A stretch of 37,370 nucleotides of DNA from Deltaproteobacteria bacterium (GTDB lineage Bacteria; Myxococcota_A; UBA9160; UBA6930), in assembly GCA_029261795.1 (NCBI GenBank), contig JAJDAP010000052.1, forward strand, positions 1 to 37,370, written 5' to 3'. Below are positions 31,726 to 37,370 of this stretch, in pieces. The position numbers were made by a program, and so were the translations under genes. Position 1 is the stretch's first letter. Each line of letters begins with the position of its first letter. Under the pieces are notes generated by a model, which did not search any database, was not told the origin of the DNA, and saw only the letters and a program-made list of their open reading frames with translations.

Positions 31726-32036
31726 ATGACGCGACTTCTGACCTTCCTCTGCACGGCGTTGCTTGCTCTCTCGCCCGCCTGGGCAAGCGACCGTGAGCAG
31801 ATCTCCGAGCTGCTCTCCCGCGGCAAGAAGCTCGAACTCGCGAAGGTCCATCCTTCGATCTGGCGCTCCACCTGACGGAGATCGCGCTGGCGTCGGATCC
31901 CACCCATGGCGGTGCCCTCGAAGCGAAGCTCCGCGCCCTGGAGGAACTCGCGCGCGCGGATGCCGGAACCAACTTCCAGATCGGCGGCTGGCTGCGAAGC
32001 CGAATCGAGGCGACCAGGGGGGCACTGGCACGCTAG
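31726..32036 (+). pseudogene. Small exported protein gene with probable one-base frameshift
   Basis: ATG 31726 encodes a signal peptide (MTRLLTFLCTALLALSPAWA, cleaved before SDREQ), then SDREQISELLSRGKKLEL, and stops at 31873-31875. From about 31839 the -1 frame carries clean coding that runs to a TAG at 32034-32036: REGPSFDLALHLTEIAL, ASDPTHGGALEAKLRALEEL, ARADAGTNFQIGGWLRSRIE, ending ALAR. Restoring one base near 31838 would join the two as KKLELREGPSFDLA, about 103 residues. This may be a real mutation or a sequencing error; the reads cannot be checked here. The helical second half is reminiscent of the C-terminal region of some metallo-hydrolases, but I do not recognise a family with confidence. 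Confidence 0.7.
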
Positions 32037-32061
32037 AACCGGCCTCAGAAACCGCCGCCCG

Positions 32062-32089
32062 AGCGACGTGCGTCGAAGGCCACGTCGCT
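32062..32089. terminator. Bidirectional terminator-like hairpin
   Basis: A perfect 9-bp inverted repeat (AGCGACGTG, 10-base loop, CACGTCGCT) in the 51-base gap between the convergent broken gene and the C45-like gene. Its right arm reaches into the latter's stop codon. Position fits a shared terminator. No T-tract is present on either strand. Confidence 0.4.
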
Positions 32090-33023
32090 AGGCGTCAGAC
32101 GACGGCGGGGTGCGATCGCTCACCGGGTCGACTGCGTACCAGCTGGCTTCGGCACCCGGGTCGTCCCAGTAGCCAATCCCACATCGGACGGGGTCGAGGA
32201 CCGCCGCCGGCCCCTCGATCACGGTGGCGAGACTTGCCGCGTCGAGCTTCTCCCCGGGTCGGACCGCTGCGGAGAGGCGCGCGCGGATCGCCGGCGCTCC
32301 GGCGACCAGTACGCCCGATTCCGCCATACGCACGGTTCGTTCGCTCGGCGTGACATCGACGGCCGACAAGGCCCCGGTGGCGTCGGCGAGTACGAAACTG
32401 GAAGCGCCCCCAGCGGGCCGGCCGAGCAGCCAGTCGACCGCCTTCTCGACCAGATCGAAGCGCTGCAGACAATCCTGGGTCATCAGGATCGCCGGCGCCG
32501 CGTGCCCGTTGCGAACATCGCCCTTTAGCGGGACAGAGGCGACGGCGAGGCCGTGCTCGTTGACGCCACCCAAGGCGGCGACACGCCACGGTAGGGCCAG
32601 ATCCACCGACGCATGATCCGTGTCCGGCGCGCTGTAGCGAACGATCAAGTCTCGCTCGCGCGCCGCGAGGGTACGCACGATCAGGGGCCCGACGCTGGGG
32701 TCTTCGGCGGCGAGTGCGAGGATTCCGCCCGCGTCACCATCGAAGCTGCGACCCAACAACCCCGCAAGCGCGATCTCGCCCACCCCGGAACCGCGCGCCA
32801 TGCCCATGCTGCGCTCGCCAAGATGCGGGAAGTAGCGCAACGTGTCGCGCCGCACGGCGACCGCACGCCCCGAGCGGGCGTGCTCGAAGAACCAGCGCGC
32901 CAGAGCGCCATCCGCCCTGAGCCGGGCGGCTTCGCGCTGGATCCGATCCGCGAACGCGCGGCCCTGGTCCAGACCGAGGTCGCGAGGCGCCCCGGTACAG
33001 TGCACACCTTGTAGTTCGCTCAC
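32088..33023 (-). CDS. C45/acyl-CoA:6-APA acyltransferase-like Ntn-hydrolase relative
   Basis: 311 residues. The start VSELQGVHCTGAPRDLGLDQ and the later HGLAVASVPLKGD, DCLQRFDLVEKAVDWLLG and SSFVLADATGALSAVDV resemble the C45/AAT group of Ntn hydrolases, which cleave amides after self-processing at an internal Cys. At the site where the group usually has a Cys before the strand leading into LLGRSFDG, the sequence is GVGEIALAG with no Cys. The protein has only three Cys (VHCTG, QDCLQ and VRCGIG), none at that place. It may use another residue or be non-catalytic. The long upstream frame to 33350 is larE shadow; GTG 33023 overlaps the larE TGA by four bases. Confidence 0.72.
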   Translation of the reverse strand: MSELQGVHCTGAPRDLGLDQGRAFADRIQREAARLRADGALARWFFEHARSGRAVAVRRDTLRYFPHLGERSMGMARGSGVGEIALAGLLGRSFDGDAGGILALAAEDPSVGPLIVRTLAARERDLIVRYSAPDTDHASVDLALPWRVAALGGVNEHGLAVASVPLKGDVRNGHAAPAILMTQDCLQRFDLVEKAVDWLLGRPAGGASSFVLADATGALSAVDVTPSERTVRMAESGVLVAGAPAIRARLSAAVRPGEKLDAASLATVIEGPAAVLDPVRCGIGYWDDPGAEASWYAVDPVSDRTPPSSDA

Positions 33024-33886
33024 GATGCCGTCTGGTGCACCGGGTGGATCGTCAGACCCTCGATCTGCACGAGCCCCTCGTTGAGCGCGCCCGTGCGGTA
33101 GCCCTCCAGATCGAGCGAGACATAGCGAAAGCCGAGCGGCTTGATCGCGGCCACGATCGCCTTGGCCATCTGCGGATCCAGGGCGCGGCCGAGTTCGTCG
33201 GGCGCGATCTCGACCCGGGCAATCTCGCCGTGGTGACGCAGACGCGTCTGTCGGAAACCGAGGCCACGCAGCGCTTCCTCTCCGCGATCGACCTGGGTGA
33301 GTCGCTCGGGCGTCACCTCGGTCCCGTAGGGCAGGCGCGACGCCAGGCAAGCCGAAGCTGGAAGATCCGCCGTGGGTAGGCCAGCGGCGCGAGAGAGATC
33401 CCGGATCTCCTGCTTCGAGAGCGCGACATCGAGGAACGGCGAAAGCACCCCGTGCTCATCCGCGGCGCGATGGCCCGGGCGGAAATCCCCGGTGTCATCG
33501 GTATTCACCCCGTAGACCACGGCGTCGAAGCCGAGTTCCTGGCGCATCTGGCCCATCACTTCGAAGAGTTCGGTCTTGCAGAAATAACAACGGTCGGGCC
33601 GATTCGCGCGGTATTCGGCGCGATCCATCTCGTGGGTGTCGACGAACCGATGGGGGATCGAGAACTCCGCCACCACTTCTTCGGCCAGCGCCCGATGGGA
33701 TTCGGGGTAGGAGGGCGAAACCGCCGTGACGGCCAGGGTGTCCTTCTCGAGAGCGCGGTGGGCGGCCCAGGCGAGATAACTCGAATCCACCCCGCCGGAA
33801 AAGGCCACCATGACGCGGCCGGCGGCACGGAGGCGAGCCAACAGAGCGGCCTGTTTCGCCTGGAGTTCCGGGGGGATGGCGGACAT
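33020..33886 (-). CDS. larE: LarE-like ATP-dependent sulfur transferase
   Basis: 288 residues with a PP-loop ATPase motif VAFSGGVDSSYLAWAA, then SPSYPESHRALAEEV, the CxxC in RPDRCYFCKTELFEVMGQ, GVNTDDTGDFRPGHRAA, and SACLASRLPYGTEVTPERL. LarE inserts sulfur into the pyridine dicarboxylate that becomes the nickel-pincer cofactor of lactate racemase, in one well-studied type losing sulfur from its own Cys; the Cys in SACLASR is the expected sacrificial residue. No larA, larB or larC is in the window. ATG 33886 is taken by homology. It is divergent from ddl by 92 bases and overlaps the C45-like gene, suggesting coupled expression. Confidence 0.9.
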   Translation of the reverse strand: MSAIPPELQAKQAALLARLRAAGRVMVAFSGGVDSSYLAWAAHRALEKDTLAVTAVSPSYPESHRALAEEVVAEFSIPHRFVDTHEMDRAEYRANRPDRCYFCKTELFEVMGQMRQELGFDAVVYGVNTDDTGDFRPGHRAADEHGVLSPFLDVALSKQEIRDLSRAAGLPTADLPASACLASRLPYGTEVTPERLTQVDRGEEALRGLGFRQTRLRHHGEIARVEIAPDELGRALDPQMAKAIVAAIKPLGFRYVSLDLEGYRTGALNEGLVQIEGLTIHPVHQTAS

Positions 33887-33978
33887 GGTCCGAGCGTAGG
33901 AGCGGGCCCGGAGAGGGTCAAGCGGATTGCTATCCTGGGCGATCGGAGAGTCCTGATCCGGTGGCAAGGGGGAGCGCG

Positions 33979-35064
33979 GTGGCAAAGCTCAAGGTTGGCG
34001 TCGTATTCGGCGGGCGTTCCGTGGAGCACGAGGTCTCGGTCGCATCCGCCACCTCGATCCTGGCGGCCCTCGACCCCAACCGATACGACACCACGCTGAT
34101 CGCCATCTCTCACGAGGGCCGTTGGCACCTCGGCACGCCCGACATGCTACCGGCCTCGGTCGTCCAGGGAGAGGAAGTCACGCTTCCCGCAGTTCCGGGC
34201 GCACGCCAGCTGGTCTCTGTTTCGAGTGGCGCAGCAGCTGCCGAACTCGACGTGATCGTTCCCATCGTCCACGGCGCCGGCGGCGAGGACGGCACGCTTC
34301 AGGGCTTCCTGGAGCTCGCCGGCCTTCCCTACGTCGGTGCCGGTGTACTCGGCTCCGCCGTGCAGATGGACAAGGACATCGCCAAGAAGTTGCTCCAGGC
34401 CGATGGCATTCCCGTGGTGCCTTGGGTGACGGTCCGCGCCCACGAACTCGAAGCCGACGAGCGCGCCTGCGTGGCGCGCGCGGTTTCCGAGATCGGGCTG
34501 CCGGCCTTCGTCAAGCCTGCCAACTCCGGCTCATCGGTCGGGATCGGCAAGGTCAAACGAGTGGAAGAAATGGGCCCGGCGCTGCGCAATGCAGCTCAGT
34601 ACGACGCGAAGGTCCTGGTCGAACAAGCCATCGACGCCCGGGAGATCGAAGTGGCCGTACTCGGCAACAACGCGCCGGAAGCCTCGGTTGCCGGAGAGAT
34701 CGTCCCGAAGACCGAGTGGTACGACTACGAATCGAAGTACGTGGACGAGGCCACCGAGCTGGTGGTTCCCGCCGAGCTCAGCGCTGAGCAGAGCGACGAG
34801 ATGCGCGCGCTCGCCATCCGCTCATTCCAGATCCTCGAAGGCGCCGGACTCGCGCGGGTGGATTTCTTCCTCGAACGCGAAACCGACAGGATCTATCTCA
34901 ACGAGGTGAACAGCCTGCCCGGTTTCACCGATGTGAGCATGTACCCGCGCTTGTGGCAGGCGAGCGGACTCTCCTACCCGGCGTTGCTCGATCGTCTGAT
35001 CGAGCTGGCGATGGAGCGAGGCTACGCCCGCCAGGCCTTCGAACGCACCTACCGAACGGGTTAG
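33979..35064 (+). CDS. ddl: D-alanine--D-alanine ligase
   Basis: Joins two D-alanines with ATP for peptidoglycan precursors. 361 residues from GTG 33979, which has GGGAG just upstream; a GTG at 33961 also exists but lacks this. ATP-grasp marks are VVFGGRSVEHEVSVASA, IVPIVHGAGGEDGTLQG, GSAVQMDKDIAKKLL, FVKPANSGSSVGIGKV, the omega-loop YDYESKYVDEATELVVPAEL and the C-terminal IYLNEVNSLPGFTDVSMYP. The Tyr-Lys pattern of YDYESKY fits the D-Ala-D-Ala type rather than the D-Ala-D-Lac type. It is followed 11 bases on by the VOC-fold gene and is not inside a cell-wall cluster. Confidence 0.96.
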   Translation: MAKLKVGVVFGGRSVEHEVSVASATSILAALDPNRYDTTLIAISHEGRWHLGTPDMLPASVVQGEEVTLPAVPGARQLVSVSSGAAAAELDVIVPIVHGAGGEDGTLQGFLELAGLPYVGAGVLGSAVQMDKDIAKKLLQADGIPVVPWVTVRAHELEADERACVARAVSEIGLPAFVKPANSGSSVGIGKVKRVEEMGPALRNAAQYDAKVLVEQAIDAREIEVAVLGNNAPEASVAGEIVPKTEWYDYESKYVDEATELVVPAELSAEQSDEMRALAIRSFQILEGAGLARVDFFLERETDRIYLNEVNSLPGFTDVSMYPRLWQASGLSYPALLDRLIELAMERGYARQAFERTYRTG

Positions 35065-35075
35065 GCGGAGAAATC

Positions 35076-35480
35076 GTGCGACCTCTCGGCCTCGATCATG
35101 TCGTGCTGCGCGTGGCAGACCTCGATGCGGCGCTCGCCTTCTATTGCGGGGTACTCGGCTGCACCGAGGAGCGGCGCCTCGACGAGCTCGGTCTCATCCA
35201 GCTGCGGGCCGGCGGGGCCCTCATCGATCTCGTTCCCGTCGATTCTCCGCTTGGCAAGAAAGGCGGCGCTCGGCCTGGCGTGGGCGCCAGGAACCTCGAT
35301 CACTTCTGCTTGCGGGTAGCGCCTTTCGAGCCCGAGACGATCCGCTCCCAGCTGACGGCCGCCGGATTCGAGCCGGGAGAGGTCGTGCGCGTCTACGGCG
35401 CAGAAGGATACGGGCCCTCGATCTACGTCGACGACCCCGACGGCAACACCGTCGAGCTGAAGGGCCCCGCTGAAGACTGA
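35076..35480 (+). CDS. VOC-fold (glyoxalase/bleomycin-resistance-like) protein
   Basis: 134 residues with two betaalphabetabetabeta modules: LDHVVLRVADLDAALAFYCG and NLDHFCLRVAPFEPETIRSQ, ending GPSIYVDDPDGNTVELKGP. The paired His and the late Glu fit a metal centre, but dioxygenase, glyoxalase, epimerase and resistance roles are not distinguishable. GTG 35076 is chosen because GGAG lies 5-6 bases before it and homology begins at PLGLDHVV; the longer frame is ddl shadow. It begins 11 bases after ddl in the same direction. Confidence 0.88.
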   Translation: MRPLGLDHVVLRVADLDAALAFYCGVLGCTEERRLDELGLIQLRAGGALIDLVPVDSPLGKKGGARPGVGARNLDHFCLRVAPFEPETIRSQLTAAGFEPGEVVRVYGAEGYGPSIYVDDPDGNTVELKGPAED

Positions 35481-35492
35481 GCAGTGCTGCTC
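35479..35492 (+). terminator. Short hairpin overlapping the VOC gene stop
   Basis: Inverted repeat GAGCAG and CTGCTC separated by two bases (effective stem of five, loop of four), beginning at the VOC stop codon. It is the only terminator-like structure I see after ddl-VOC. It is short and lacks a T-run. Confidence 0.2.
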
Positions 35493-35703
35493 GATGTCGA
35501 AGCGCAGCTAGCGCGGAATCTGTGCAGAGCCTCCCCTCCCCCCACCTCCCCCGGTGTCAGTCCCTCCTCCGTACCCCGGGGGTTGGCGTCGCCATCGAGT
35601 TTGGTCGAGTCACGTCGATCCGACATCGTACAGGTGCCTTGCTGATCGATCGGCACTAACTTCCGGGCAGCGCTTCCCCCACTCGGTCCTGGACTGGGGC
35701 CCC
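35493..35703. other. Non-coding interval before the IS91-type gene
   Basis: About 210 bases with no supported gene. It holds a C-rich pyrimidine tract near 35531-35552 and a CCCC/GGGG palindrome near 35574-35581. The left boundary of the IS91-type element should lie here or in the first codons of its frame, but I cannot identify an element end. Confidence 0.4.
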
Positions 35704-37370
35704 GTGGCAGAGTACCAGCGCCATGAGCCGGAGAAGGCTCTGCTTCATCAGGTCGTTCGCGAACAGCTGGCGGGCTTCCTTTCGAGCGCCGCGCACAGAG
35801 AGCAGCCGACCCCGCGCTTCATCGAGCAGGAGCTCCGTGCCTTCCTCCGCTGCGGCGTGCTCGCGCACGGCTTCCTCCGTGTCCACTGCGACGACTGTGG
35901 GCACGACCGCCTGGTCGCCTTCTCGTGCAAACGGCGCGGTTTCTGTCCCTCGTGCGGGGGACGCCGGATGGCGGATACGGCGGCACATCTGGTCGACCGG
36001 GTGCTGCCCGAGGTCCCGGTCCGGCAGTGGGTGCTGACGCTCCCCTACCCGCTCCGTTACCGCTGTGCGTACGACGCGAAGCTCGCGAGCCAGGTGCTAC
36101 GCGCGTTCATCCGCTCACTGTTCGCGGAGCTTCGAAGACGGGCGCGCGGAAAGTGGGGTTTCCCTGCAGAGCAGTGCGGTGCGGTCACCTTCATCCAGCG
36201 CTTCGGTTCCGCGCTCAACCTGAACCTGCACTTCCACACCCTCGCACTCGACGGTGTGTACCTCTACGCGCTCGGTCATGGCCAGCCTCCTCGCTTCCTG
36301 CCGCTGCCGCCGCCCGAACCCGACGAAGTCGCACGCGTACTATCGGGAGCCGCGAGGCGGATCCAGCGCGTCGTCGAGGCACGTGATGCAGACGATGATG
36401 ACTCGCTGGCGCGCGACGAGCCGCTGCTCGCGCTGCTCGCTTCGGCTTCGCTGCAAACACGGATCGCGACCGGTCCCCACCAAGATGAGCCATGGCGCCG
36501 GCTCGGTGATCGCGTCGAGCCGCACGAAAGCCGCGAAGCTGCCACCGATCCGGAAGCCTCGGATCGCGTACCGCAGTATGGCGGCATGAGCCTTCATGCG
36601 GACGTCGCCGTCCCGTCGCGGGACCGGCCGCGTCTCGAGCGGCTCTGTCGCTACGTCGCCCGGCCGCCGCTCGCGAGCGAGCGACTCGGGGAGCGGCCGG
36701 ACGGAACGCTCACGCTGCGGCTCAAGACCCGCTGGCGCGACGGAACCACCCACATCCTGATGGAGCGCAGCGAGTTGATCGAGCGCCTGGTTCCGCTCAT
36801 CCCGCCGCCCCGTGCGCACCAGGTCCGTTACCACGGAGTCCTCGCGCCGGGTGCGAGCCTGCGGGATCGGATTCTGCCAAGCCAGCCCGCGCGGCCGCGG
36901 GACGACGAGCCGACGCAGGGCGTTTCCCGTAGTGGGCAGTCTGCGACAAGCGACTCGCAGGCGAGCCCCATCCCATCCTCACTGTCCAACGAGGAACCTC
37001 GTCCGAGTGGGCGTTCTCGCGAGCCTGCGAGCCCGGCCGCACCGGACGGGCCAGGCCAAGAGCCGGACGGCGAGCCCCACGCAACAGACGTCCGCGCGAA
37101 AGCGGGCCGGCTACGCTGGGCTGCGCTGCTTCAGCGGGTCTTCGAGGTCGACGCGCTGCAATGCCCCCGCTGTGGCTCCACGATGCGCCTGATCGCGGCC
37201 ATCGAAGCCCCGGACGTCGCCCGGCGCATCCTCGAGTGGCTGAAGCTCGCCGCGCGGGCACCGCCTCTGGGAACCGCGACCGACCCATGTGGCGGGCACT
37301 CGTGGTTGGAGAATGACTCGTTCTTCGATCAGTCGGCCAGCTGCGACGAGCCGTCGCTTCCGTAGCTCAG
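35554..37370 (+). mobile_element. IS91-type insertion element, both ends unresolved
   Basis: The transposase gene fills this stretch and no other element gene is seen. IS91-type elements lack terminal inverted repeats and target duplications, so the left end cannot be fixed by eye. The right end (oriIS in the family) lies beyond the window. The start given is the first open codon of the frame, not a proven boundary. Confidence 0.6.
35704..37365 (+). CDS. IS91-family HUH transposase
   Basis: About 553 residues from GTG 35704 (the frame is open from GTG 35554). Rolling-circle transposase: an N-terminal zinc-binding region (CDDCGHDRLVAFSC then RRGFCPSCGGRRMADTAAHL), QWVLTLPYPLRYRC, the HUH motif in LNLHFHTLALDGVY (His codons at 36229 and 36235), and LCRYVARPPLA with a catalytic-type Tyr at 36652. 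The segment LIERLVPLIPPPRAHQVRYH and ALQCPRCGSTMRLIAAIEAP complete the family pattern. Only one Tyr is at the catalytic site: the position four before it is Arg, whereas IS91 itself has Tyr there. A Ser/Pro-rich linker runs from about 36880 to 37080. The gene ends 5 bases before the window edge. Confidence 0.95.
   Translation: MAEYQRHEPEKALLHQVVREQLAGFLSSAAHREQPTPRFIEQELRAFLRCGVLAHGFLRVHCDDCGHDRLVAFSCKRRGFCPSCGGRRMADTAAHLVDRVLPEVPVRQWVLTLPYPLRYRCAYDAKLASQVLRAFIRSLFAELRRRARGKWGFPAEQCGAVTFIQRFGSALNLNLHFHTLALDGVYLYALGHGQPPRFLPLPPPEPDEVARVLSGAARRIQRVVEARDADDDDSLARDEPLLALLASASLQTRIATGPHQDEPWRRLGDRVEPHESREAATDPEASDRVPQYGGMSLHADVAVPSRDRPRLERLCRYVARPPLASERLGERPDGTLTLRLKTRWRDGTTHILMERSELIERLVPLIPPPRAHQVRYHGVLAPGASLRDRILPSQPARPRDDEPTQGVSRSGQSATSDSQASPIPSSLSNEEPRPSGRSREPASPAAPDGPGQEPDGEPHATDVRAKAGRLRWAALLQRVFEVDALQCPRCGSTMRLIAAIEAPDVARRILEWLKLAARAPPLGTATDPCGGHSWLENDSFFDQSASCDEPSLP

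Overview
The window is GC-rich bacterial chromosome, packed with genes on both strands, with short gaps, many 1-4 base gene overlaps and frequent GTG/TTG starts. The mix suggests a member of the former Deltaproteobacteria or a relative (Myxococcota, Desulfobacterota or Binatota-like): a GatCAB amidotransferase, a receiver-PATAN-J-domain-TPR fusion, a large YD-repeat secreted protein, deazaflavin/flavin-type small oxidoreductases and an IS91-family transposase. This placement is inference; there is no rRNA or tRNA gene here to anchor it. No stretch of 300 bases or more lacks a gene.

Layout. 1-5589 (-): a giant secreted RHS/YD-repeat protein running off the left edge, so its C-terminal tip is not seen. 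5751-11708 (-): a tight five-gene run, transcribed uvrA, deazaflavin-type nitroreductase, mazG, PPOX-fold flavoprotein, pyk, which mixes DNA repair, nucleotide-pool cleaning and glycolysis. 11815-14324 (+): a TauE/SafE-type membrane transporter and an orphan 7TM-PAS histidine kinase. 14321-17226 (-): a ribbon-helix-helix-like protein, a DSD1/D-threonine-aldolase-like PLP enzyme and a membrane metallophosphoesterase, headed by an AT-rich promoter/operator candidate. 17312-18510: hspQ (+) converging on a radical SAM SplB-like protein (-). 18582-20092 (+): a two-gene ABC-2 exporter. 20089-23463 (-): receiver-PATAN-J-TPR protein, ilvE and a HIT hydrolase. 23624-30112 (-): gatC-gatA-gatB-asmA-mtnA, tightly coupled. 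30226-32036 (+): a DEAD-box helicase with an RGG-like tail, then a small exported-protein gene broken by a probable one-base frameshift. 32088-33886 (-): larE overlapping a C45/AAT-like Ntn-hydrolase relative that shows no obvious nucleophilic cysteine. 33979-35480 (+): ddl and a VOC-fold protein. 35704-37365 (+): an IS91-family HUH transposase with one visible catalytic tyrosine, at the right edge.

Most of the window is housekeeping. The parts that stand out are the RHS protein's layered architecture, the receiver-PATAN-J-TPR fusion, an 18-bp triplicated unit inside gatB, the broken exported gene, the ribbon-helix-helix locus with its built-in operator-like sequence, and the larE/C45 pair. 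I see no CRISPR array, recognisable phage or defence island.
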